NCBI RefSeq assembly: GCF_018141105.1
Contig: NZ_CP054839.1
Location: 2,356,001-2,420,000, forward strand
Reading direction: 5' to 3'
Origin: Saccharopolyspora erythraea
GTDB taxonomy: Bacteria > Actinomycetota > Actinomycetes > Mycobacteriales > Pseudonocardiaceae
Length of the DNA stretch: 64,000 nucleotides
Shown here: positions 9,100 through 18,219 of the stretch, piece by piece
Position numbering within the stretch: position 1 is the stretch's first letter
Layout of the letters: each line of letters starts with the position of its first letter
The notes under the pieces: generated by a model
Database searches by the model: none
What the model was told of the DNA's origin: nothing
The model's input: only the letters and a program-made list of their open reading frames with translations
Made by a program: the position numbers and the translations under genes

Positions 9100-10552
9100 G
9101 CTGGGCGGCGAGCCTGCCCGAGATCAGCACCGGCGGCACGCCTACGCCCGGTGTGGTGCCCGAACCGGCCAGCACCACGTTGTCCAGCCCCCGCACCAGG
9201 TTGCGCGGCCGGAACGGGCCGGTCTGGGCGAAGGTGTGCGCGGCGGAGAACGGCGTGCCCGCGGCGTGCCCCTGTGCCGCCCAGTCCAGCGGGGTGACCA
9301 GCCGCCGCACCTCGACCGAGTCGGCGAACCCGGTGAACCCGCGGCGCTCGAGGACCGCGAGGAGCTCGTCGGCGTAGGCGGGGCCGATCCGCTCCCAGTC
9401 GATCCGGCCCGCGGCCAGGTTCGGGCACGGCGCGAGCACGTAGTGCAGTTCGCGGCCCGGCGGCGCCAGCGACGCGTCGGTGGCGGTGGGCCGGGTGACC
9501 AGCAGCGACGGGTCCGACATCAGCGCGCCCTCGCGGATGATCTCGGTGAAGGTGCGGTCCCACGCCGCGCCGAAGGAGATGGTGTGGTGGGCGGTGCCGG
9601 GCCAGCTGCGGGTCGTCCCGGCGTGCAGGACCAGCGCCGACGGCGACCAGCGCAGCCGGCGGCGCGGGGCGGCGCCCAGCAGGCGGTAGGTGACCGGCAG
9701 GTCCGGGGTCATGACCACGGCGTCGACGCTGATCCGCTCCCCGCCCGAGGTGGTCGCGGCGGTGATCCGGTCGCCGCGGCGTTCCAGGCCGGTGATCTCG
9801 GTGCCGTACCGGAAACCCACACCGGCATCGCGCGCCGCGTCGGCCATGGCGGCGGGCACGGCGTGCATCCCGCCGCGCGGGAACCACACGCCGTTGACGG
9901 TGTCCATGTAGGAGATGACCGAGTACAACGCCAGTGCCCGGCGGGGGTCCAGGCCGGCGTAGAGCGCCTGGAAGGAGAACACCCGCCGCAGGCGCTCGTC
10001 GCGCAGGTACCGGCCGATGGCCGGGCCGAGCCTGCCGAACCCGCCGAGCGCGGTCAGCCGCGCCAGCTCCGGCGACACCAGGTCCAGCGGCGAGTCGAAG
10101 TTCGCGTCGATGAACCGCCGCATCTCGGCCCGGTACACCGCGGTCAGCCAGCGCCGCAGCCGCCGGTACCCGGCCGCCTCCTCCGCGCCAGCGAAGCGGC
10201 GGACCTCGTCCTCCATCGCCTCCGCGTCGGTGTGCACGTCCAGCGCCGACCCGTCGGCGAACCGGGCCCGGTACGCGGGCCGCAGCGGCACTAGGTCGAG
10301 GCGTTCCCGCAGGGACGAGCCGACCGCGGCCAAGGCGTCGTCGACCAGCTCGGGCATCGTCAGCACGGTCGGGCCGGTGTCGATCCGGTAGCCGTCGACG
10401 CGCAGCGTCCCGGCCCGGCCGCCGGGGGTGGACTCGCGCTCGACCACGGTCACCCGGCGTCCGGCGCCGGCCAGGTGCAGCGCCGCCGACAGTCCCGCCA
10501 GCCCCGCCCCGACGACCAGGACGTGGTCCACGGGACCGCTGACGCGCCGCAT
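9086..10552 (-). CDS. crtI: Phytoene desaturase (CrtI-type FAD oxidoreductase)
   Basis: Introduces double bonds into phytoene to give neurosporene/lycopene. 488 residues, the normal CrtI length. N-terminal dinucleotide fold VLVVGAGLAGLSAALHL with VVERESTPGGRAGT, then the CrtI-typical DTGPTVLTMP; C-terminal FAD motif GSGTTPGVGVPPVLISGRLA. The ATG overlaps the idsA stop by one base (TGATG), so the two genes are translationally coupled and form a C20-prenyl to carotene unit. No phytoene synthase (crtB) or lycopene cyclase lies in the window; these must be elsewhere if the pathway is complete. A related amine-oxidoreductase function cannot be fully excluded. Confidence 0.9.
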   Translation of the reverse strand: MRRVSGPVDHVLVVGAGLAGLSAALHLAGAGRRVTVVERESTPGGRAGTLRVDGYRIDTGPTVLTMPELVDDALAAVGSSLRERLDLVPLRPAYRARFADGSALDVHTDAEAMEDEVRRFAGAEEAAGYRRLRRWLTAVYRAEMRRFIDANFDSPLDLVSPELARLTALGGFGRLGPAIGRYLRDERLRRVFSFQALYAGLDPRRALALYSVISYMDTVNGVWFPRGGMHAVPAAMADAARDAGVGFRYGTEITGLERRGDRITAATTSGGERISVDAVVMTPDLPVTYRLLGAAPRRRLRWSPSALVLHAGTTRSWPGTAHHTISFGAAWDRTFTEIIREGALMSDPSLLVTRPTATDASLAPPGRELHYVLAPCPNLAAGRIDWERIGPAYADELLAVLERRGFTGFADSVEVRRLVTPLDWAAQGHAAGTPFSAAHTFAQTGPFRPRNLVRGLDNVVLAGSGTTPGVGVPPVLISGRLAAQRITG

Positions 10553-11679
10553 CAGCGGTTCCGGTCGGTGACCGCCACGGCCAGCTCCGCCAGCCGCGAC
10601 GCGGCGGGCTCGGCCAGCCCGACGCCGTGCAGCGCGGCCATCGCGGTGCCGGTGAGCTCGGTGATGCGGCGTTCGACGGCGTCGACCGCGCCGAGCCGCC
10701 GCAGGGCCTCCCTGCTCTGCTCGACGCGCTTCTCGTCCAGGTTCTCGTCGCCCAGCACACCGCGCAGCAGGTCGAGGGCGTCCTGGTCGCCCTGCCCCTG
10801 GGCGCTTTCCAGGGCCTCGGCGATCAGCAGGGTCCGCTTGCCCTCGCGCAGGTCGTCGCCCGCGGGCTTGCCGGTGACCTCGGGGTCGCCGAACACGCCG
10901 AGCAGGTCGTCGCGGAGCTGGAAGGCGACGCCGATGTCGCTGCCGAAACGCCGCAGCGCCTCCAGCGCGGTCTCGTCGGCACCGGCGAGCTCCGCGCCGA
11001 GCTCCAACGGGCGCTGGACGGTGTAGGAGGCCGACTTCAGCTCGTCGATGCGCAGCGCGGCCTGCGGTGTCTCGTCACCGCGAACCGGACCCAGCAGGTC
11101 CAGGTACTGGCCGGCGAGGACCTCGGTGCGCATCGCCCGCCACGGGCGCAGGCCGCGCGCCATGGCCTCCGGCGGCAGGCCGGAGGCGTGCAGCATGTCG
11201 TCGGCCCACGCCAGGGCCAGGTCGCCGAGCAGGATCGCGGCGGCCATGCCGAACTGGCGGTCCTCGCCGTTCCAGCGCTGCTGCCGGTGCAGCGCGGCGA
11301 ACGCCTGGTGCACGGTCGGGTTGCCGCGGCGGGTGTCGGAGTCGTCGATCAGGTCGTCGTGGACCAGGGCGCACGCCTGCAGCAGCTCCAGCGAGCTCGC
11401 GGCGCGCAGCATCGCCTGCGCCCGGGGGCCGTCGGCCGCACCGCCCGCGGCGCGCCATCCCCACCACGCGAAGGTGGGTCGGATGCGCTTGCCGCCGCCC
11501 AGGACGAAACGCACGAGCTCGTCCACCGCCGTCGCGAAAGCCGCGTCGAGCTCGCGGCTCTGGTCTCGGCGGGTCTGCAGGTAGTCGGTCAGGGTCTGCT
11601 GCACCCGACCGGGCAGATCTGCTTCCACGACAGCGTCCTCGGCGGTGGCTTGCTCACGGGCCAAATGCGGTACAGGCAC
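10552..11679 (-). CDS. idsA: Polyprenyl (geranylgeranyl) diphosphate synthase
   Basis: Trans-prenyltransferase that elongates allylic diphosphates with IPP. 375 residues. First Asp-rich motif LVHDDLIDDSDTRRG and second motif FQLRDDLLGVFGD are present, plus GGGKRIRP near the N-terminus and the GKPAGDDLREGKRTLL region. The GTG at 11679 is chosen for its AGAGGA ribosome site; the frame stays open far upstream, antisense to metF, but that part is not coding. Followed by crtI with a one-base overlap, so geranylgeranyl diphosphate for carotenoids is the likely product. The divergent neighbour is metF, as at Rv2172c-Rv2173. Confidence 0.9.
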   Translation of the reverse strand: MPVPHLAREQATAEDAVVEADLPGRVQQTLTDYLQTRRDQSRELDAAFATAVDELVRFVLGGGKRIRPTFAWWGWRAAGGAADGPRAQAMLRAASSLELLQACALVHDDLIDDSDTRRGNPTVHQAFAALHRQQRWNGEDRQFGMAAAILLGDLALAWADDMLHASGLPPEAMARGLRPWRAMRTEVLAGQYLDLLGPVRGDETPQAALRIDELKSASYTVQRPLELGAELAGADETALEALRRFGSDIGVAFQLRDDLLGVFGDPEVTGKPAGDDLREGKRTLLIAEALESAQGQGDQDALDLLRGVLGDENLDEKRVEQSREALRRLGAVDAVERRITELTGTAMAALHGVGLAEPAASRLAELAVAVTDRNR

Positions 11680-11847
11680 CTCACCATCCTCTTCGATGGC
11701 GGGTGCGGCATCCCGTCCACCCTGCTCGTGTGCGGGCTGTGACCAGCGCGAACCCGGAGCGTAGCGATGCTTCGCGGGGTTGCCCCGGCCGTCTGCTTCC
11801 CTGGCCCCGACGGGTGCCACGACTCCGGCTGCCGCTCTCCCGGCGCT

Positions 11848-11853
11848 TACGCT
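11848..11853 (+). promoter_or_regulatory. -10 hexamer TACGCT of metF, leaderless
   Basis: TACGCT ends 6 nt before the metF ATG; no ribosome site lies between. Confidence 0.5.
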
Positions 11854-11859
11854 TTCCCC

Positions 11860-12744
11860 ATGACGGCGGTGGTGGACCGGCTGGCCGGCGGGCGCACGGG
11901 TTTCTCGGTGGAGTTCTTCCCGCCGCGCGACGACGAGGAGGAGCGCATCCTCTGGCGCGCGGTGCGCGAGCTCGAACCGCTGGACCCGGCCTTCGTGTCG
12001 GTGACCTACGGCGCGGGCGGCTCCAGCCGCGACCGCACGATCCGGACCACCGGCCGGATCGCCCAGGAGACCACCCTGACACCGGTCGCGCACCTGACCG
12101 CCGTGAACCACTCGGTGGCCGAGCTGCGCAACGTCATCGGCTGGTACGCCGCCGTCGGAGTGTGCAACGTGCTGGCCATCCGCGGCGACCCGCCGGGCGA
12201 TCCCAACGGCGAGTGGGTGACGCACCCGGACGGCCTGACCTACGCCGAGGAGCTGGTGCGGCTGGTGCGCGAGCTGGGCGACTTCTGCGTCGGCGTCGCG
12301 GCGTTCCCGCACGGGCACCCGCGCTCGACCTGCCTCGACACCGACGTCGAGCACCTGGTGCGCAAGATCCAGACCGGGGCCGAGTTCGCCGTCGCGCAGC
12401 TGTTCCTGGAACCGGAGCACTTCCTGCGGCTGCGCGACCGGATGGCGGAGCGGGGCTGCGACGTGCCGCTGCTGCCGGGCATCATGCCGATCACCACGCC
12501 CCGCGTCCTGGGCAAGTTCGGCGAGCTGTCGGGCGCGCCGGTGCCGCCCGCGGTGCTGGAACGCCTGGAGCCGCTCGCCGGCGACGCGGCGGCGTTCCGC
12601 GCCGAAGGCGTGGAGCTGGCGACGGAGCTGTGCGAGCGGCTGATCGCCGAGGGCGTGCCCGCGCTGCACTTCTACACGCTCAACCGCTCGAAGGCCACGC
12701 GGCAGGTCGTGGCCAACCTGGGCCTGTTGCCGGCGCGCGCCTGA
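11860..12744 (+). CDS. metF: Methylenetetrahydrofolate reductase
   Basis: Reduces 5,10-methylene-THF to 5-methyl-THF for methionine synthesis, an FAD TIM-barrel enzyme. 294 residues, bacterial MetF length. Seen: FSVEFFPPRDDEEE, FVSVTYGAGGSSRDRT with the THF-binding region, NVLAIRGDPPGD, VGVAAFPHGHP, AQLFLEP, LLPGIMPI and the C-terminal HFYTLNRS. The ATG at 11860 gives the conserved N-terminus and sits 6 nt after a -10 box. Some mycobacterial homologues at this locus (Rv2172c) were shown to be unusual MTHFRs; this one looks like the standard type. Divergent from idsA. Confidence 0.95.
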   Translation: MTAVVDRLAGGRTGFSVEFFPPRDDEEERILWRAVRELEPLDPAFVSVTYGAGGSSRDRTIRTTGRIAQETTLTPVAHLTAVNHSVAELRNVIGWYAAVGVCNVLAIRGDPPGDPNGEWVTHPDGLTYAEELVRLVRELGDFCVGVAAFPHGHPRSTCLDTDVEHLVRKIQTGAEFAVAQLFLEPEHFLRLRDRMAERGCDVPLLPGIMPITTPRVLGKFGELSGAPVPPAVLERLEPLAGDAAAFRAEGVELATELCERLIAEGVPALHFYTLNRSKATRQVVANLGLLPARA

Positions 12745-12826
12745 GCACGCCCGGCCGAAAACCGTTCACCTGGCTCGCCGCTGCCCTCCACAATGGGCCG
12801 GTGGCGCGAAGCAGGAGGTGGTGAGC

Positions 12827-13267
12827 GTGTCCCGGCCCGCCGTGATCGCCGACATGGACGGCACGCTGGTCGACGTGAGCGGTATCCGCCACCACGTGAC
12901 CGGACCGGAGCGCAACTTCGCCGCCTTCCACGCCGCCTCGATCGACTGCCCGCCCAACCCCGGCGTCGTCGCCGAGGTGCGCGAACACGCCGCGCTCGGT
13001 CGCGACGTCGTCGTGGTCACCGGCCGCTCCCGCCGGTGGGAGCGGCTGAGCTCGATGTGGCTGGCGCTGCACGACGTGCCGACCGACGCCCTGTTCATGC
13101 GCCGTGACGGCGACTACCGGCCGGACTACGAGGTCAAGCGCGACATCCTGGCGGGCATCCGGCGCCGCTGGGACGTCGTGCACGCGATCGACGACAACCC
13201 CGGCGTGATCGCGCTGTGGCGGGAGGCGGCGATTCCGGTCTCCGTCGTCCCGGGCTGGCCCGGCTGA
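12827..13267 (+). CDS. HAD-superfamily phosphatase, polynucleotide-kinase 3'-phosphatase-like
   Basis: 146-residue single-domain HAD phosphatase. Motif I is intact, VIADMDGTLVD (nucleophile Asp and general-acid Asp); motif II VVVTGRS; motif III/IV region VKRDIL then VHAIDDNPGVI. The compact size and the absence of a cap domain resemble the phosphatase half of polynucleotide kinases and phage-type 5'/3' phosphatases. The GTG at 12827 is chosen because AGGAGG lies 8 nt upstream; GTGs at 12818 and 12821 fall on or too close to that site. It follows metF by 82 nt and may be co-transcribed. The substrate is unknown. Confidence 0.75.
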   Translation: MSRPAVIADMDGTLVDVSGIRHHVTGPERNFAAFHAASIDCPPNPGVVAEVREHAALGRDVVVVTGRSRRWERLSSMWLALHDVPTDALFMRRDGDYRPDYEVKRDILAGIRRRWDVVHAIDDNPGVIALWREAAIPVSVVPGWPG

Positions 13268-13444
13268 CCCGGGCGCGCAGCGGTTGCCGGAAAGCCACCG
13301 GGAATGCACTCCTGACCGGAGCCGTTGTGGATCTCGGTGGCTCGGCCCGGCGTCCGTCCTCCTCTCCCAAGGGACACCGGGCCGTCCGGCCGGGTCGCAG
13401 GGCTCTTCCCCCGAGCGCCGCGACCCGGCCACCTCGGACCTCTC

Positions 13445-14482
13445 CTACGCGGAGTGTTCGGCGAGGATCTCGCGGTGCAGGTCGAGCAGTCTCGGGACGT
13501 CCGCGCGATCAGCCCTGGCCATGCCGCATTCGGTGCAGATGCCCCAGGGCCCGCTGCCGCCCGGCAGGTACCGGTCGACCAGCGCCACCTGCGCCTCGGT
13601 CGTTCCCGCCGCCTGCTCGTCGGGGTGGTACGGCACGAGGGCGAAGAACAGCTCGGTCCCAGGCCCGGTCCGCAGGTCGGCGAGAGGCGCGAAGTACGCC
13701 GCGTCCGCCCGGTACTGCGGCACGGTGAACGACAGCCAGTCCAGCGGCCGGCGGGCGCGGCGGACGACGGCGTTGGCGAGTCGCACCTGCGTGGCGAGCG
13801 ATTCGGGCTCGACCATGTGCTCGTGCCCGGCGTCGCCGTAGCAGAGGTGCACTCCGGCGTGCACCTCGCCGGGCACGTGGTCGACGAGCCCGGCGAGCTG
13901 CCCGGCCTGCTCGCCGAGGGACTCCGGAGCCAGGGCGGCGGTGACGGTTTCCACCGCCGCGTCCCACTGCACGGCCAGGTCGCGGTGCGGTACGGCGGCC
14001 AGGAGCTCGCCGAGGTCGGCGAGCAGCGCGCGCTCGTAGGACGGGGTGATCCGCGCCCTGTCGGCCGGGTGGAAGAGGTGGCTCACCGCCTGCGGCGTCG
14101 GGTACTCGACCTGGAACCGGACGTCCACCGGCACGACGTCCTCACCACGCAACTCGCGGAACGTCGCGTACGAAGCCCGGTACTCGGACGCGTAACCGAT
14201 CTCCGGCCACGCGATCCGATCGGGGTCGGTCGCCTCCGAGACGCGCAGCACCGGACCGCCTCCGTACGGGCCTTCCGCGCCGGGCTCGCCCGCGGTCAGT
14301 TCGAGACCGGGTGTGGCTTCCAACCGCGGCCGCTGGTAGCCGATCCACTGCGCGCGTTCACCGGTCTCCCCGTCGGGCAGCCTGCGGAATCCGCGTGGCA
14401 CCCGTTCGGCGAGCGTGCGGAGGACGGCCGTGGTGTCGGGCAGGTTCACCCCACCGTTGAAGTGGACGGCGACAGGTGGCAT
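13445..14482 (-). CDS. UROD/MetE-like superfamily protein of unknown function
   Basis: 345-residue soluble protein. The C-terminal YLPGGSGPWGICTECGMAR recalls the zinc/Cys region of cobalamin-independent methionine synthase folds, and LPDGETGERAQWIGYQ near residue 36 and VEYPTPQAVSHL are typical of uncharacterised actinobacterial MetE-like barrels. The MetE N-terminal half is absent. ATG with GAGG 5 nt upstream. It is divergent from a WYL-domain regulator across 121 bp, which probably controls it. A methyl- or alkyl-transfer reaction is possible, but the substrate is not predictable from sequence. Confidence 0.7.
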   Translation of the reverse strand: MPPVAVHFNGGVNLPDTTAVLRTLAERVPRGFRRLPDGETGERAQWIGYQRPRLEATPGLELTAGEPGAEGPYGGGPVLRVSEATDPDRIAWPEIGYASEYRASYATFRELRGEDVVPVDVRFQVEYPTPQAVSHLFHPADRARITPSYERALLADLGELLAAVPHRDLAVQWDAAVETVTAALAPESLGEQAGQLAGLVDHVPGEVHAGVHLCYGDAGHEHMVEPESLATQVRLANAVVRRARRPLDWLSFTVPQYRADAAYFAPLADLRTGPGTELFFALVPYHPDEQAAGTTEAQVALVDRYLPGGSGPWGICTECGMARADRADVPRLLDLHREILAEHSA

Positions 14483-14603
14483 CGGAACCTCGAATCAGAG
14501 TCGTGGGAACACTCCGCCTCCGCGGAAGTGCGATGAGGCGGCTCGACCACTGTTCCGGCGGAAGTGGCCAGGTTCTGGCCGCTTCCCGGGGCAGGATCGG
14601 GGA

Positions 14604-15602
14604 ATGCCAGAGACCTCCGCGCGACTGCTGCTCCTGCTGTCCCTCCTCCAGGCTCGGCGCGAGTGGCCGACCGGCGAGCTCGCGGCGCGGCTGGAGGTCA
14701 GCCGCCGGACCGTGCGCAGGGACGTCGACCGCCTGCGCGATCTCGGCTACCCCGTGCACGTCACCAGGGGACCGGGCGCCGCCTACCGGCTGGACGCCGG
14801 GTCGCGGCTGCCGCCGCTGCTGTTCGACGACGAGCAGGCCGTCGCCGTCGCGGTCGCGCTGCGGACCGCGCCGACCACGGTCTCCGGCATCGACGAGGCG
14901 GCCGCGCGGGCGCTGGCGACCATCCGGCAGGTGATGCCCGCGCGGCTCCGGCACGCGATCGACGCGATGCGGGTGACCCCGCTGGCCAACCCGTGGGAGC
15001 TGGCCGCCCCGCGGGTGGACTCCGGACTGCTGCTCGCGTTGGGCACGGCGGTGCGCGGCGGTGAGGTGCTGGCGTTCGACTACCTCGACCACTCCGGCCC
15101 CGGCGAGGGGCGGCAACCGGCGAGACGGGTCGAGCCGCACCACCTCGTCATCTGGAGCGGCCGCTGGTACCTGGCCGGGTGGGACCAGGGGCTCCCCGGC
15201 TGGGCCGCTTTCCGGGTCGATCGCATCGGCGAGCCAACCGCGACCGGACGCCGGTTCACCCGCCGGGAGCTGCCGGGTGCCGACGTCGCCGCCTTCGTGA
15301 CCAGCCAGTTCGACCGCGGCGACGTGCCCGGCCACTGGCCGTGCCGCGGTGAGGTCGTGCTGGACGCACCGGCGGAAGTCGTCGCACGCTGGGCACCGGG
15401 CGGTCCCGTCGTCGAGGCACTCGGGCCCGACCGCTGCCGCCTGGTCCTCGGCGCGTGGTCGTGGACCGGGCTCGCCGCGCTGGTCGGCACCTTCGCCGCC
15501 GACATCGAGGTGATCGGTCCGCCCGAGCTCGTCGCCGCGTGCGCCGAGCTGTCCCACCGGTACGCCGCCGCGGCAGGCATCCCAGACCCGCAAGGCGGCT
15601 GA
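14604..15602 (+). CDS. HTH/WYL-domain transcriptional regulator
   Basis: 332-residue regulator of the DeoR-like HTH_11 plus WYL class. N-terminal winged helix: WPTGELAARLEVSRRTVRRD followed by VDRLRDLGYPV. Central WYL domain: LAFDYLDHSG, then RRVEPHHLVIWSGRWYLAGW and AFRVDRIGEP; C-terminal WCX extension to the end. WYL domains sense nucleic acids or small ligands. The ATG at 14604 was chosen for AGGA about 8 nt upstream and the canonical start; the frame is open to 14415 without family similarity. Divergent from the MetE-like gene, its most likely target. Confidence 0.88.
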   Translation: MPETSARLLLLLSLLQARREWPTGELAARLEVSRRTVRRDVDRLRDLGYPVHVTRGPGAAYRLDAGSRLPPLLFDDEQAVAVAVALRTAPTTVSGIDEAAARALATIRQVMPARLRHAIDAMRVTPLANPWELAAPRVDSGLLLALGTAVRGGEVLAFDYLDHSGPGEGRQPARRVEPHHLVIWSGRWYLAGWDQGLPGWAAFRVDRIGEPTATGRRFTRRELPGADVAAFVTSQFDRGDVPGHWPCRGEVVLDAPAEVVARWAPGGPVVEALGPDRCRLVLGAWSWTGLAALVGTFAADIEVIGPPELVAACAELSHRYAAAAGIPDPQGG

Positions 15603-15643
15603 CCCGGGCTTCCCGCCGGTAACGACCTCCCAGCCGGTGTGCC

Positions 15644-16339
15644 CTACTGGCTCGTGGTGCGCTCGTCGGACGGCCGGTGCGCCCGTTCGTGCGACTGCTG
15701 CGCGAGCACGCCGACCAGGACCGCCGCACCCAGCGCCACGCCACCGATCAGCAGCGCCCACGTGAGCCACGCCTGGTCCTGGTCACCGGCGTACTGGTAG
15801 GTCGCCGACAGCTCGTTGAGCTCGCCCGCCTCCGGGTGCCAGGTGACCATGCCCGCGGTCTCCTGCCCGTTGGTGTTGGTGACCTCGCCCGGCGCGCTGA
15901 GCTCGACGGTGAACGCCGAGTCGGTGCCCGACAGCGGTGTCAGGTCCACCGCCCCGTCCAGGATCACCAGCGAACCGCTTCGCTTGAGCTGCAGCCGGTA
16001 GCGCGAGTCCGAAGGGTTGAGCGCCTTGGCCAGCCGGTCGAGCTCCTCGAACGTCAGCCCCTGGAACGACAGGTGCGAGCCGACCCGCCCGTCCGCCGCG
16101 TACGGCTCCACGCTGACCCTGTCGGCCAGGTCGGGCGGTGGCTCGAGCCGGAACGGCACCTGGCCGTCCGGGGTCTGGGTGGAGACGAGCAGCTCACCCG
16201 ATACGAGGTCCTCGTTGTCGATGCTCAGGGACGCCCTGGCGTGCAGGCACCCGCTGAGCAGCACCGCGCTCAGCCCGATCACCAGCAGCAGCGCCGCGCG
16301 CATCCGGAGGCCGGCCGCGCGGACGGTTCTTCCCCGCAC
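15644..16339 (-). CDS. lppM: LppM-family lipoprotein
   Basis: Exported lipoprotein with a C-terminal membrane anchor. Signal sequence with lipobox LLSGC (Cys 31 with the GTG at 16339; Cys 19 if translation starts at the ATG at 16303, which lacks a ribosome site). Extracytoplasmic domain of about 150 residues resembling mycobacterial LppM (ISTEDLVSG-type start, here SIDNEDLVSGELLV; then LSFQGLTFEELDRLA), one membrane helix (WALLIGGVALGAAVLVGVL) and a short charged tail. LppM of M. tuberculosis (Rv2171) influences phagosome maturation. In this non-pathogen-like setting an envelope role is more likely. It sits divergently from the DUF885 gene; synteny with Rv2170-Rv2172 supports the call. Confidence 0.82.
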   Translation of the reverse strand: MRGRTVRAAGLRMRAALLLVIGLSAVLLSGCLHARASLSIDNEDLVSGELLVSTQTPDGQVPFRLEPPPDLADRVSVEPYAADGRVGSHLSFQGLTFEELDRLAKALNPSDSRYRLQLKRSGSLVILDGAVDLTPLSGTDSAFTVELSAPGEVTNTNGQETAGMVTWHPEAGELNELSATYQYAGDQDQAWLTWALLIGGVALGAAVLVGVLAQQSHERAHRPSDERTTSQ

Positions 16340-16405
16340 ATCACCGATCTTCCCATCCCCGGCGGGTTTCCGCCGCGCGTGCGGAATCCGGCTGGCGCAG
16401 CGGGA

Positions 16406-16411
16406 TAGCGT
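16406..16411 (+). promoter_or_regulatory. -10 hexamer TAGCGT of the DUF885 gene, leaderless
   Basis: TAGCGT ends 7 nt before the ATG at 16419. Confidence 0.45.
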
Positions 16412-16418
16412 TCCGGGC

Positions 16419-18095
16419 ATGGGATCGAACCACGACGGTGTGCACGAGATCAGCGACCGGTTCGTCGACGAGCTGGCCGCGCTCGACCCGATCGCCGGAA
16501 CCTACCTGGGGATTCCGGGCGGGGACGACAAGCTGACCGACTACTCGCCGCAGGGGCACCAGGCCCGCGCCGAGCTGGCCCGGCGGTGCCTGGCGGAGGT
16601 CTCCGCCGCGGCACCGGCCGACGAGGGGGAGCGGATCGCGCGGGCGGTGTTCGCCGAACGCGTCGGCCTCGACCTCGAGCTGCACGACGCCGGCGCGGAC
16701 ATGGCGGCGCTGAACGTGATCGCCAGCCCCGTGCAGGACCTGCGCCAGGTCTTCGACCTGATGCCGACCTCGACCGCGGAGGACTGGCGCACCATCGCCA
16801 GGCGGCTGGCCGCGATGCCGGGCGCGGTCGACGGGCTGCGCGCGGGGCTGAGCGAGGCGGCGGCGCAGGGCAACGTCGCCGCCGCCCGCCAGGTCAACAA
16901 GGTCGCCGAACAGTGCGAGACCTGGTCCGGGCGGGACGGCGAGTCGTTCTTCGCCACGATGGTCTCCCGCGCTGAGGCGGAACCGGCGCTGCGTGCCGAC
17001 CTGGACTCGGCGGCCGGCGCCGCGGCCGAGGCGTACGCGGGCCTCGCGCGCTTCCTGCGCACGGAGCTGCTGCCGAAGGCGCCGGAGAAGGACGCCGTCG
17101 GCGAGGAGCGCTACCGGCTCTGGTCGCGCTACTTCACCGGCGCCCGGCTCGACCTGCGGGAGGCCTACGAGTGGGGCTGGGGCGAGTTCTCGTCCATCGA
17201 GGCCGAGATGAAGCAGGTGGCCGACCGCATCAAGCCGGGCGCGACGCTCGCCGAGGCCGCCGCGCTCCTCGACGCCGACCCGCGCTACCAGGTGCGCGGC
17301 CAGCGCGAGTTCGAGGACTGGATGCAGCAGCTCTCCGACGAGGCGCTGCGCGAGCTGCGCGGCGAGCACTTCGACATCCCCGACCGGCTGATGACCCTGG
17401 AGTGCAAGATCGCGCCGCCCGGCGGCGGTGTCGGCGCCTACTACACCGGTCCGACCGACGACTTCTCCCGGCCCGGCCGGATGTGGTGGTCGGTGCCCGC
17501 CGACCGCGAGGAGTTCCCGACCTGGCGCGAGGTCTCGACCGTGTACCACGAAGGGGTGCCCGGCCACCACCTGCAGGTCGCCACGTCGGTGCACGAGTCC
17601 GGACGGCTGAACAAGTTCCAGCGGCTGGCGTGCTTCGTCTCCGGGCACGGCGAGGGCTGGGCGCTCTACGCCGAACGGCTGATGCGCGAGCTGGGCTACC
17701 TCGACGACGACGGGAACCTGCTCGGCATGCTCAACGACCAGCTCTTCCGGGCCGCCCGGGTGGTCGTCGACATCGGCATGCACCTGGAGCTGGAGATCCC
17801 GGCGGGCACCGGGTTCCACGAGGGCGAGCGGTGGACGCCGGAGCTCGGCCTGGAGTTCCTGCTCACCCGCACCATCCAGGACCCGGCGCACGTGCGGGAC
17901 GAGGTGGACCGCTACCTCGGCTGGCCGGGTCAGGCGCCGTCGTACAAGCTCGGCGAGCGGCTGTGGCTGGCGGCCCGCGAGGACGCCAGGAAGCGCCACG
18001 GCGACGCGTTCAGCCTCAAGGACTTCCACCGCGACGCGCTGCGGATGGGAGCCATGGGCCTGGACACCCTGCGCGAGCAGCTTGCCAGGCTCTGA
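16419..18095 (+). CDS. DUF885-family zinc-peptidase-like protein
   Basis: 558-residue soluble protein of the DUF885 family, which is built like M3/M32-type gluzincin peptidases. The zinc motif HEGVPGHH (His near residue 377) is intact, followed by the downstream Glu/His region FVSGHGEGWALYAERL. N-terminal half all-helical (EISDRFVDELAALDPIAGTY is the usual family start). No signal peptide. The start ATG matches the family N-terminus and is 7 nt after a -10 box. It lies between lppM and the GNAT gene. Substrate unknown; peptidase activity is inferred from fold only. Confidence 0.85.
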   Translation: MGSNHDGVHEISDRFVDELAALDPIAGTYLGIPGGDDKLTDYSPQGHQARAELARRCLAEVSAAAPADEGERIARAVFAERVGLDLELHDAGADMAALNVIASPVQDLRQVFDLMPTSTAEDWRTIARRLAAMPGAVDGLRAGLSEAAAQGNVAAARQVNKVAEQCETWSGRDGESFFATMVSRAEAEPALRADLDSAAGAAAEAYAGLARFLRTELLPKAPEKDAVGEERYRLWSRYFTGARLDLREAYEWGWGEFSSIEAEMKQVADRIKPGATLAEAAALLDADPRYQVRGQREFEDWMQQLSDEALRELRGEHFDIPDRLMTLECKIAPPGGGVGAYYTGPTDDFSRPGRMWWSVPADREEFPTWREVSTVYHEGVPGHHLQVATSVHESGRLNKFQRLACFVSGHGEGWALYAERLMRELGYLDDDGNLLGMLNDQLFRAARVVVDIGMHLELEIPAGTGFHEGERWTPELGLEFLLTRTIQDPAHVRDEVDRYLGWPGQAPSYKLGERLWLAAREDARKRHGDAFSLKDFHRDALRMGAMGLDTLREQLARL

Positions 18096-18139
18096 AGCCG
18101 CGCGCGGTTCGCCCCGGTGGTCGGGGCGGACAGGGGCAG

Positions 18140-18179
18140 ACCGCGGCCGGTGCCGATGGGCGTCGGTACCGGCCGCGGT
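18140..18179. terminator. Bidirectional terminator between DUF885 and GNAT genes
   Basis: 12-bp perfect arms ACCGCGGCCGGT / ACCGGCCGCGGT, extended inward by five more pairs (one G-U), loop TGGGCG. Convergent genes on both sides. Confidence 0.75.
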
Positions 18180-18219
18180 GCCGGTCCGTCCGCTGCTCCG
18201 GCGGGCCTTCGCGCGCCCG

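Noticed and set aside
10552-12669. Single 705-residue protein including idsA
   Set aside because: The upstream half is antisense to metF; the family N-terminus and ribosome site are at 11679.
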